Source of the DNA: Pseudocercospora fijiensis CIRAD86
Taxonomy: Eukaryota > Ascomycota > Dothideomycetes > Mycosphaerellales > Mycosphaerellaceae
DNA: 64,000 nt
Direction of reading: 5' to 3'
Assembly (NCBI RefSeq): GCF_000340215.1
Contig: NW_006921536.1
Location: 1,823,582 to 1,887,581 of the forward strand
Part shown: one piece after another, positions 44,699-53,989 of the stretch
Position numbering within the stretch: the first letter of the stretch is position 1
Layout: every line of letters starts with the position of its first letter
Notes under the pieces: generated by a model
The model's database searches: none
Told to the model about the DNA's origin: nothing
What the model saw: the letters and a program-made list of their open reading frames with translations, nothing else
Program-made: the position numbers and the translations under genes

Positions 44699-45126
44699 AT
44701 GTCCGCTATTATTCTTGTTTGTGGGTAGGGCATAGCGACAATAATATCAAGCACGACCGAGTAGTTTTTTTAGCACAAAGAAAATGCTGAAGCGTGACTC
44801 AGCACAATTACAATGATTGCTACATGCAGACACCGACGAGGCTGAATCGTCACATGCAAGCTCACTAACGATATCCGTCACCACTCGTGAGCATGTTTCC
44901 GTAGATTTGAGAGAGAACCGCAGAGACTGTTTGAAAGACGCTGAACTCCGTAGATAACTTATCTGCAACGCACGCTCCGATCGAATAATAACAGGAAGCA
45001 CGCCACCCAAACAAATACGCTCTCGAAGACTAATTACGCTATTGGCAAAAGAATGAGTCGTAGAAAACGCCCTTGTTACAGTCTCCCCTAAAGCCCCACG
45101 TCCCTTGCCCTGCCCACGCACCACGC
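44699..45126. other. Intergenic region (PTH1 promoter, SPE2 3' UTR)
   Basis: 428 bases between two minus-strand genes. One open frame of about 127 codons on the minus strand overlaps the SPE2 end but has no coding signature. Nothing else seen. Confidence 0.5.
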
Positions 45127-46704
45127 TCACGGAGATGGAGATCTCTCACCAAGTCGTGGCGCCACACTGCCAGACTTCCAGTCATGCCTCTCAAAGTACC
45201 TAAAGACGAGTTCGTAACCTTCAAGGTCGTGCACGATGCGGTCGACGCGACGATATCCCTTGACGTGGTCCATCCTCCTGTCTTTCTTAGCACAGGCATC
45301 GTCTCCACTCTCCTTAGCTTCGAACAGCGTTACGCTGAAGCGTCCAGGCTTGAAAATGCCCACGACTTGCTGGACCACATCGACAGTATCGCGACCGGTG
45401 TGACGAGTTGGAACGTTGGTCTCAAAGCTCGCGTATGAGCATTGTGGCTCCGGTGTGACGTGAACAGTCCAGTAATGGGTACTATCCGCATCACCGGGCA
45501 TTGGCACGACACCGTTGGCAGAGTATCCACAAGGAGTGAATAGGTAGGAGTCGATGCTGGCATCTGGGTACTTGGAGACCGGGTAGACGTCGGCTAGGCC
45601 ACAGTTCTCCGTGACGACAGTGCCTAGAGCATGACCTTCAGTGCTGAGCTCCTCGCCAAAAGTCAGAGGCTCATCGTCGTCAGAACTCAATTCAGCATGG
45701 TCAGTAGACGTCTGAGCGAAGACGTCAAAGCTAGAGTCGTCATTGCCGCCATTGACGAGAGTAATGCCATCAATGCTTGGGTTGGACGAGCCGCCATGTC
45801 CCTCCTGAATGACACCCAGATGAGCAATGGCATCCTTGCGAGCTAAGTGTGTTTTGCGAGCGTTGTCCTGGGCAATTGAGCTCGCATCTTCAAGATAGAA
45901 TTGCCGAGCATTCTTCTCTTCCAAGTCGGTCATGAGAATCTCCAAAGTCTCATCGCCAGTCTCTTGCTCTGGTCTACGATGACCGTCCTCTGCTAAGACA
46001 GTCTGCTTGGTAGGTGTCTTGAAGCATTCCTCTTCTGGGGTAGCAGGCGGAGTGAGCTGTGTGCCTGGACCAGTAATGTACAGGTACCAGTGCTCCCCAT
46101 TCATCTTTCCAATCATGTACGCACTTCCTCCCAGAAACATATTGTCGAGGTAACGGACTTCATCGCGCCAGCTACGATGGACTCCCTTTTGAGCATCGGG
46201 CAAGTTGAATTTCTTGCGACTGTAAAAGACGCGGTATGGAGTAGCAGCCGCCGACGTTCCTTCTGGCAGACTAGCCTTGATATGTGGGAATCCAGCCTCG
46301 ATAGCGGCGATCTCAAGCATACGAGTCAGGCCGCGCAGCAAGGTCGTAGTACCGCAAGTCTTCAGCACAAGTTTGTGCGGAAAGACAAACATGCTCGACT
46401 CGGAGAGCAAGTAAGCATCGACGTTGCTGGACTCAATAACTGACAAAACCTTGCAGTTGACCAAGTCAAGCATGTCCTTCCATATATCCTGCGAGACCGC
46501 CTTCAATCCGTTTGGCGCAGCGGACGCAGGCAGCGCCTTCTCGGATGGCGTGAACCATACCTCAAGCAACTTTTCTGGTCCTTCGAAGGCATTGCTGGAG
46601 TCAAGATCGACAGCACTAATGTCTTTGTTGATTGTCCAATGTGGCGTTCCACTTAGAGAACATGGTGAATTTGTGTAGTTTGGTGGAATGTCACAAGGGA
46701 CCAT
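45127..46704 (-). CDS. SPE2: S-adenosylmethionine decarboxylase proenzyme
   Basis: 525 residues in one exon, starting at the first in-frame ATG, 46704 (MVPCDIPPNYTN). The enzyme makes decarboxylated SAM, the aminopropyl donor for spermidine and spermine. It is a pyruvoyl enzyme: self-cleavage occurs in LSESSMFVFP between Glu102 and Ser103, and Ser103 becomes the pyruvoyl group. Other active-site landmarks are DSSNAFEGPEKLLEVWF near the start, LKTCGTTTLL (catalytic Cys), CGYSANGV (Ser) and HYWTVHVTPE (His). Compared with the 330-400 residues usual in animals and yeast, it has an extra segment of about 150 residues between the YLYITGPGTQLTPP strand and GLADVYPVSK, rich in Asp, Glu and Ser and probably a disordered loop. 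The gene lies behind a very long leader with one upstream ORF (47204-47251), suggesting translational control by polyamines as in other eukaryotes. Confidence 0.95.
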   Translation of the reverse strand: MVPCDIPPNYTNSPCSLSGTPHWTINKDISAVDLDSSNAFEGPEKLLEVWFTPSEKALPASAAPNGLKAVSQDIWKDMLDLVNCKVLSVIESSNVDAYLLSESSMFVFPHKLVLKTCGTTTLLRGLTRMLEIAAIEAGFPHIKASLPEGTSAAATPYRVFYSRKKFNLPDAQKGVHRSWRDEVRYLDNMFLGGSAYMIGKMNGEHWYLYITGPGTQLTPPATPEEECFKTPTKQTVLAEDGHRRPEQETGDETLEILMTDLEEKNARQFYLEDASSIAQDNARKTHLARKDAIAHLGVIQEGHGGSSNPSIDGITLVNGGNDDSSFDVFAQTSTDHAELSSDDDEPLTFGEELSTEGHALGTVVTENCGLADVYPVSKYPDASIDSYLFTPCGYSANGVVPMPGDADSTHYWTVHVTPEPQCSYASFETNVPTRHTGRDTVDVVQQVVGIFKPGRFSVTLFEAKESGDDACAKKDRRMDHVKGYRRVDRIVHDLEGYELVFRYFERHDWKSGSVAPRLGERSPSP

Positions 46705-47576
46705 CTCCAAGCAATGTTCTGGCCGTCGCTGTGGGCTTCGAGGTGTTGTGTCCTTGCAAGGCTTTTCAGGCCTGGCGAGTCGCTGCTCTTTTGTTGAGGG
46801 TGTGCGTCTTCTGCTGCCTAGGCGAAGGGCTCAGATTCGTCTGAGGAGAGAAGGCGCACTGCTTCTGTTCTGAAATTGAGGCTGGCTTACGCCAGCAGCA
46901 AGCGGTGTTCTAGAGGGTAGAGCGACGTGGCCGACGTTAGGGAGGTCTCGCGGAGAGGGGGATAAAAGAGCTCTTGCGGGGCGGAATGGTGCCGACTATG
47001 GGTTGTTGCTGCTCTTGAGGTCACCGATACCCGGCGGAAGTATCGGGTGAAGGAGGCGAGGAGAGTGGATAGGCAGTTGATTGTGTTTTAGTCTCAGTTC
47101 AGTTTGTCTTGGAAAAGTGGTCTTAGGGGTGTGAGTCGTGTTATCTAGGCCTATGCCAGGTTTCAGCGGGCGCGTGAAAAAGTGTACAGCGAGAATGCCT
47201 GTCTTACTTCTTGGGCTTGCAGAGGCAGCGAAGAAGGTCTTCTGGACGCATAGAAGGGGTGTGGCACCTAAGTCAAGGCAGTGAATGGGCTCTTCACTGC
47301 GCCAGCTTGAAGCGGTGATCAGGCGAAAGAGCCTGATTGTCTGATTGTTTGTAGGAAGTCTCGAGGTCTCGTGCTGGGTTGCCAATTCCGATGGCAAACT
47401 TTCGCGTGCTTGTCAGTGGAGCGACACTAAGCTGTAGGCCGCTGTGAAGATCGCACTTCTGTGCCGCTCGATGCTTGGAAGCGTTGTTAGTTGGTGGTGT
47501 TCAGGCGGAAGAAAGGCTAGAAGTGATGAGGGAGTGATTTTGCGTGCCAATATTTTTGGGCGGGGCCGCTGGGCTG
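46705..47576 (-). promoter_or_regulatory. SPE2 long 5' leader, ATG-depleted
   Basis: On the sense (minus) strand I find exactly one ATG in these 872 bases, at 47251. All other positions back to 47576 lack it, and ATGs reappear from 47579 upstream. The sense strand is rich in C and T. This is what a long mRNA leader under selection against spurious starts looks like. The transcription start is not known and an intron within the leader cannot be excluded. Confidence 0.6.
47204..47251 (-). promoter_or_regulatory. Upstream ORF of SPE2, 15 codons
   Basis: The only ATG in the leader opens a frame encoding MRPEDLLRCLCKPKK and then TAA. Upstream ORFs that stall ribosomes in response to polyamines control AdoMet decarboxylase in mammals and plants; whether this peptide does so is inference. 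It ends about 500 bases before the SPE2 start, leaving room for reinitiation. Confidence 0.5.
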
Positions 47577-47957
47577 CATCGCATGCCAAGCCATATGCAC
47601 TTGGCTCGTTTACATTCGGCTTGCCTTCGTGTCAACTGATGGCTGAGAGTGTGCACCTTCTCGTTTGGGGACCCAGTTATAGGCAGCAAAGCCCCATAAC
47701 TGAAAGCAGCTTCATTAAGCGCACTGTCTACTTCTATAAACAGGGGTTGAGGAGGGTGGGTGCTCTGAAAGAGGCTGCCAAGCCCAAGGGAAGGTGGATG
47801 AAGAGGAAGAAGGCCTTCAGGGCAGCTAGCTTCCCTTATATATCTGCGCCTCTCATTGCATAAACCAACTCAGATATAAGACTCAGTCAGGGCGCGTGCT
47901 TTTGGCATTCATGTATGTATATGAAGCAGACATTCTTTGCTGAGAGGGATATCCCAA
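47577..47957. other. Intergenic, SPE2 upstream and epoxide-hydrolase 3' side
   Basis: About 380 bases between the SPE2 leader and the stop of the epoxide-hydrolase pseudogene. It probably holds the SPE2 promoter. A TTATATATC-like stretch occurs near 47835. No gene recognised. Confidence 0.4.
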
Positions 47958-49606
47958 TTAAGAACCCCAATGTCCAATTGGTGACGGAGATAAATCATAT
48001 GTTCCAAAGAATTTAGGTCCGACCAAGACTTCTAGGTCTCTTATGTCAACCACCATTTCCTCCGGTCTTTCCCACGCCGGAAATCGAGCACTCCCTGGTC
48101 TTCTTCGGATCATGGCAATTCTGTGATATGCTTCCGCCCAGACAGGTCCTATCGGTGGACTGTTCTGATCGGAGAATTGCGATATTGCGAGAGGTGTATT
48201 ACTGTGTGTCATCCAGAGTTGGGAGACCATGGGCTCAGAATTTGTGAGCCATCGCAAGGGACCTTCGGGACCAGGAAGCCAATACCTGCTGTCATGTTAG
48301 CTACCCATGCACCAGTAAATCTGAATCCGTTTTGGATACTCACAGCATGGCCCAGTTGATTAGTGAAGTAGGCGTCCAAGGCCCCTGAAGACCAGCCGCA
48401 GCATCGTCATTTGTTCGCATAAATGGGTTTCGATAAGGTTGTATCACATCGACGATGTATGCGAGCAGGCCTGCCGGAGAATCGCACAAGGCATAAGCGA
48501 TTGTCTGAGGACGTTGCGACGTCTGCTGATATACACCTGGAGTTCGTGGAGGCGAGATGCCTGGAGAGTGTGTAGGCGAGGCATGTATAGGTGACACTGG
48601 GACCGAGAGTCCTTGAGGGCTGTAGTTGAAGCTAACTCTGTCTCATAGTCAGTTGCTTTGATTTCCCATTGCAATGGACGGTCGACCGTGTTGTCCTGGT
48701 TCAATGACTGGGTTTTTCAAAGAAGCCTAAAGTGTACTGACCGTGGATCAGGTACTTCGGGGTTCGCCGTGTGAAGTGCGACGCAGCTTTTACTATGCGT
48801 GAGTGCCATTAATCGGCAAATGTTGAGTCCCCTACGATACTGATTAGCGCTTGTGCTTCGGCTAGCCTCATACTCGACTTACCATCCCGAACCAGTCGTG
48901 ATATACCGCGAATAGCCAAGACTCTTCATTAAGTTGTCGAACAACTCCGCTGTCGTAGAAATGTTGTTGCTCTCCTCGCTGACCTGGTTGCTGAAGCCAA
49001 AGCCCGGAATGCTCGGCACAACTACGTGGAAAGCGGGCACATTATCGTCGCCTGTTGGTGGCGTGAAGACCGGATTGCACAGCGCGTCAATCATATTAGA
49101 TACTGCGATAAAGCTCTCGGGCTAGCCGTGGACAAACAAGAGCGGGATGGCATCCGCCAACGGTGCGACTGTCGATGGATGAAATGAAGTCGGGCGCCAT
49201 GTATCACCACACGAAACTGTGGAAGAGTATTGTCAAAGTAGGCGTCCTGTGCACGCCAGCTGTAATCTTCAGTCCAGTGGTCCACCAGAGGTTCCAATGC
49301 TGCTTTCGAGAGCCCGAATTGTGATCGTTGCTGGTACTGTTGCATCTCTGGATCTCTCGGTAGCCGTGTAATGTCAAGTTTCTGCCTCGTGAGGTCCAGA
49401 TATCGCTGCGAGACGTGCATGCGGTATGGAAGAACGACATTCGCGGCTGCTGATGGCGACCGACCGCGGCTGGAAGGAGTCGAAGCCATAGGCGAGATGT
49501 GTCCAGTGCTGAAGCATGGGGCTAATGGTTTGACTTGTACGTAGTCGCCAAAGTGCGCTTTGAACAATGAAGTGGACACCCGTCGTGAAGTGTTATTGCA
49601 CCACAA
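47958..49606 (-). pseudogene. Epoxide hydrolase (EHN/alpha-beta hydrolase) pseudogene
   Basis: Remaining exons: complement of 47958..48285, 48344..48637, 48742..48831 and 48883 to about 49606, with good splice sites (GTGAGT, GTCAGT, GTAAGT; CTRAC branches) and matching phases. The protein is a microsomal/fungal-type epoxide hydrolase: N-terminal EHN domain (PYRMHVSQRYLDLTRQKLDITRLP; DHWTEDYSWRAQDAYFDN), then the hydrolase core (IPLLFVHG, VVPSIPGFGFS, RPQTIAYALCDSPAGLLAY, WERPEEMVVD). Two lesions break it. A frameshift lies near 49163-49175, between LHFIHRQS and ADAIPLLF, with no intron to explain it. The Trp of the oxyanion motif HGWP is TAG at 49124-49122. TGG to TAG is a CpA-to-TpA change on the other strand, as in RIP. 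No in-frame ATG precedes the EHN domain after the upstream TGA; the first lies at MASTPSS. The gene abuts the right RIP block. Confidence 0.8.
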
Positions 49607-49893
49607 GCATTGTCACGCTCGTAGTATAGTGAGTCAGGAAATTGATAGGAGTCGCAGCCCGAGAGCAGCGCGTCACCGGGCTCCAAACTGGCAAAGCTCC
49701 GGAAATTCAAAAAAGAGAGACTTGGATCACTGTGAATTGATTGGTTAGCTGAATTCAGTTTGGATTTGATGAAATTTGATTGAATATTTGATAGGTTAGG
49801 GATGAAAAGCTGAATTGTCAGCATAGTGGTTTTCTTAGACAGTAATGTTATAATCATTCTAACTAAGCTAAAGCAGGGGATTAGATACTAACT

Positions 49894-49926
49894 TATACTT
49901 AGAACCGCTAGGCGGTTCTAAGTATA
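49894..49926. repeat. Perfect 15-bp inverted repeat (hairpin) at the RIP boundary
   Basis: TATACTTAGAACCGC at 49894-49908 is followed by TAG and then by its exact reverse complement at 49912-49926. It sits within about 40 bases of the point where composition changes to RIP type. It could be the end of a transposable element with a hairpin terminus, a foldback element or two abutting terminal repeats. Confidence 0.9.
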
Positions 49927-50589
49927 CTAAATTTAAGAATAAATATAACTACTCGGGCAGCGCCGAGAAGGAGGAAAGTAGTAGGATTTAGAGAGTGTAG
50001 GGACGTAAGTAGCGGTAGGGATGCTAATAGAGGGGTAGTATATATATATATATACGCTAACGAGGGTAGTAGATAGCGAAAGTAATAGTAGGGACGGAAG
50101 TCTCGGTCTAGATTATAGTAGTATTAGTATTAGTAGTAGATATTTAGGCGGCAAAATAGGTACGCTAAGGATCGTAGCGACGATAAGATCCTAGTAGTAG
50201 TAAGTTTAAGACGTCTTAGTAGCGGTAGCGGCAATTTTCGATAGGTAGAGGGTAGGAAGTAATACTAAGACTTTATAGGCATACTCGTAGTAATAGCGAC
50301 GGCGAGGTCGACTTAGTCGGATTGTTCTATATATAAGCGCTAGGCTTTATTAAGTCGATAGGGAAATTTTAACCGTAATTAGAACGCTAATTAATAGTTG
50401 TAGCGGAAGATATTAAGTATCGTAAATATTAGTGTTTAAATTTAAATTACAAAGTAAAGTCAAGCTATATAGATTTCTTATATATTTAGTCTTCGCAGCT
50501 AAATAGGTAGAAATAATAGGAATAACGATAGTAGCGAAAGCAATATAAGATATATCGGTATTAGTAATATTAGAATACGCCTAATATTA

Positions 50590-51060
50590 GTTAGAGCTAC
50601 TAAGAGTTGCTAAAAGTTACTAAAAGTTACTAAAAGTTACTAAAAGTTGCTAAAAGCTAATATTATAGCCTATAGATCGTAGGACCTTCCGGCCCTTAAG
50701 CGTTTAGAGATATTAAGAGTTGCTAAAAGTTGCTAAAAGTTGCCGAAAGTTGCTAAAAGTTGATACTAGGGCCTATACATCGTAGGACCTTCCGATCCTC
50801 GAGCGTATAGAGATATTAAGAGTTACTAAAAGTTGCTAAAGGTTAGTATAAGAAGATATAGAGGTAGGCTAAAGGCGAACTAGTTAACCTTAAACGAAAT
50901 GCGAGTTTATAGAACACTCTAATTATTAGGGATATAGAGGTTTTGAAAGATAATAAAAGATGCTAAAAGATGCTAAAAGATAGTATAAGAACCTAGAGAT
51001 AGTAGGATCTTCCTATACTCGAGGACAACGAGGACAGAAGTTGCTAAAGCTTAATATAGA
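50590..51060. repeat. Degenerate array of ~10-bp (AAAAGTTGCT) units with a ~103-bp higher-order period
   Basis: Short tandem runs of AAAAGTTRCT occur at 50590-50655, 50709-50762 and 50818-50845, and a variant AAAAGATGCT at 50950-50985. They are separated by similar spacers beginning CCTATAGATCGTAGGACC at 50669 and CCTATACATCGTAGGACC at 50772 (103 bp apart), with a third diverged copy near 50992. Similar short runs appear at 51190-51230 and 62526-62556, and in reverse complement at 58264-58300 and 58375-58406. Confidence 0.75.
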
Positions 51061-53989
51061 GTTAGAATGCGGCCTATCCGCGTTTAAAGCGAGATACGTA
51101 ATAGAAGAACGGAAGCACGTTATAGCTAAAGCTACAGAAAGCGTAAAGGAAAACAGTACGGCCCCGACAAGTAGAATACGAGACATACGGGATACTAAAA
51201 GTTACTAAAAGTTGCTAAAAGTTGCTATAAGTTGTCGAAGTTAATGTTCGCTCGGAGTCCGCGACAGCCTTAAAAGCAGCGATCGTAGTATTAGTAAGGA
51301 GGAACAGGTACGCTAATGCCGTTAGTCTAAAAGGCTGCAATGCCTAGCACTAAGACAAAAGCTAAGCTCTAGCTGCTAGAAGCTATCGGAGAGGGTTTAA
51401 TTAAATAAAGCTAATCTAGCTCGATGTCGGTAGTAGCGAGACGTATTATATCGGGACGCTTACGCTTAATATATGCTACTATTGCTACCTGCGATCCTAG
51501 TATCCGTTCCTATAGATTCGAGCACCGCCTTAAACCTAGATACGCTCGGCCTTCTAGATATATCGTATCGTAGCGATAGGGCACTACCTTACCTCTTAAA
51601 ATAGTGCCTTCTCTTTAACTTTTAATAGCTTTTAGAACCGTTTACCGCGGCAAGTACTGCTGCTAGATGTAGTATCCACTTTATACCTAGCTAGAACTTA
51701 TATTTCTTAAATCTAATAGCGGGCTTTATTAAGGCTTGTTCGTAGTTATAGTCGCGTCGAAGGGAAGCGCCGAATATATAGTATTTAGCGGAGTGTCGTA
51801 CCTGTAACTAAGTATAGTAGTATCTAATCAGCATTACGACTTGTTCTATATATACAAGTCCTTGCCGTGTTTTCGAAGCAGAAGCGAGGCGCTCTAATTA
51901 GCTAAAAGTTAATAAAAGTTCTCGAACCCTATCTCGCCTTAACGCAATACTTCAAGTTCTTATAAAGTCTAATACTAAGTAAGTCTATTACTATATCTCG
52001 AATCGATACCTCGCAATAACGGCAGTTCTACGCCCGCTCGGCTAGTCTTTAAGGCGTATCGACAAGCGATTACGGATGTGTTTAGCGCTATCGCGTCGGT
52101 AACAGCCTAAGGGCCTATTACCTATACCGCTAAAGGAGAAACTAGTTTTAGCTACAGATTACGAGAAGAAGATATAATATACTGCTAGCGTACGTCGGAG
52201 TCTAGAATATCTTAGCCTCGTCGCTCGGAGCGCGGATATCCTACTCTTTTCTTAAGCGCAGTCCGCGAATGCTTTTACTAGGATGTCTACGGAGTTTTAC
52301 CCTCTCGGCGACGCTTAGATCTATATTAGCAACACTTAATATCCTCCTCCTACGCATCGCTATAACGGTGCTTAGAGGATTCGGGCTATAAGATGCTAAT
52401 CTTAGTATTGTCGTAAAACGATAAATTCGAAAGCCGCGCTAGTATAGGACGACTGTAATACTTTTACTCTCTACGACAACTGCGTCGCGTATAATCTTAA
52501 CCGAGCGGAAACCGAGATACTTAACGTTACTACTAGCGTATTAGCCGCATAATCGAGAGAAGAACGCTAATATACCGTACGAGTTAGACTTAGAGGGATC
52601 GTAGGATAGAGTACGGCAAGGTCGGTATACGACGTCTAACCTCTAGCTAAGGTAGCTTAGCGGGACATTAATACGCTCGTTCTATCTACTCTCCTATAGT
52701 AGTGTTTCTTCGATCTGCCTAGCAGCTTATTAATACTATAGATACGAGCTGTCTAGTAAGACGTACGATCTCGAGCGGGACGGACTACAAAGGTCGATTA
52801 CGTAATGCTAAGCACTATTAGGGGATATAGGAGGAGTACCGTAATATCTAATTTCGCCTTTATCGCGGTAGTTATAATATAGAGAATTAAGAGCAGGTAG
52901 CATACTTCGTAAGGGACTCGATAACAAGCGTTACTATAGTATAGCCTAGCCGGGCTATAGTAATACAATAAACATCGTTCGCGGGCACTATAAGCCCGCA
53001 ACTATTACGCTTTTTAATACCTAGAGTTACTTACCCCTTGCTAATCTAGGTATAATTCGCTAACGATGTAGCACCGCCGCCTATTACTAGTAGATCGAAT
53101 CTATAGCAGACAGCCTTTAGCTACTAACTTAAGCCTTCCGCGCCTTCGCCGGGGCTTTATAACAAAACTACGCCTATTAGAGTATACTGCTAATAGGGAT
53201 TACTACGCGCTATGTAATATACTAAATAGAACTACGTTTTTAGTAGTCTGCTAACTCGCTAATCTAGACCTCTAGTACGGCAAAGAGCAAGCGGCATAAG
53301 TGTAGTAGACTAGTCGCATTCGGTTATTACTAAGCTCTTATTAGCGCCCTCTTCGGCGCCCTCTTCGACGCTCTTTTCGACGCTCTCTTCGACGCTTATA
53401 CAAATACTCTATAATAGCTAGTCGCCCTCTAATTAATATTAACTTCGCTAGAGCCTAGATAGAAACTCGGATAGACCGTAGCGCGACGCATTAGGACATT
53501 ATTATTACACTTTACTACAATTTCGGAACACGTATTAGGCTTTCTTAATTCCGAGTACGTCTAAAGACATAGGGTATAACCTCTCCAAATCGAGCATCGA
53601 ATTACTATATATATAATATCGCAATCCTTAAGCAACGTATCGCGTTCTATTTCTACTATGTGCAGGTATCTAACGCTAAAGCTTAAGGATATCTTTAAGA
53701 CGACAGCATTAATATTAGGCTCCGACGGCTTCGCGACATTAGGAGGTCTCTCTAGCTTTATAAACAAATTCCTTAAAGTATAGAAGAGGAATACCTACTC
53801 GGTATCTACGAAATTCTACGGACCGAGCTATAACGTAAGAGAGTTAATAACTACAGACGACGAAATCTCTACTAATATCTGCGCTAGAATTACAATATTG
53901 TCGGCCGTAATCGCATCTATAGAGCGCTTAGAGAAATTAATCTAGCAGGTATCGAAAGGCGGCGTCGCAGCATAAGACGCTAATAGTAT

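Noticed and set aside
44747..45130. 127-codon minus-strand frame just downstream of SPE2
   Set aside because: Overlaps the SPE2 stop region and looks like 3' UTR; Ser-rich with no motif.
49141..49190. An intron that would remove the epoxide-hydrolase frameshift
   Set aside because: No GT...AG pair of plausible length between LHFIHRQS and ADAIPLLF restores the frame, and the in-frame TAG at 49124 would remain in any case.
4386..49860. A biosynthetic or resistance gene cluster (ABC transporter, oxidosqualene cyclase and epoxide hydrolase in one window)
   Set aside because: The cyclase is the ordinary lanosterol synthase by motif, length and C-terminus. The genes are separated by unrelated housekeeping genes, the hydrolase is dead, and there is no backbone synthase, P450 or regulator.
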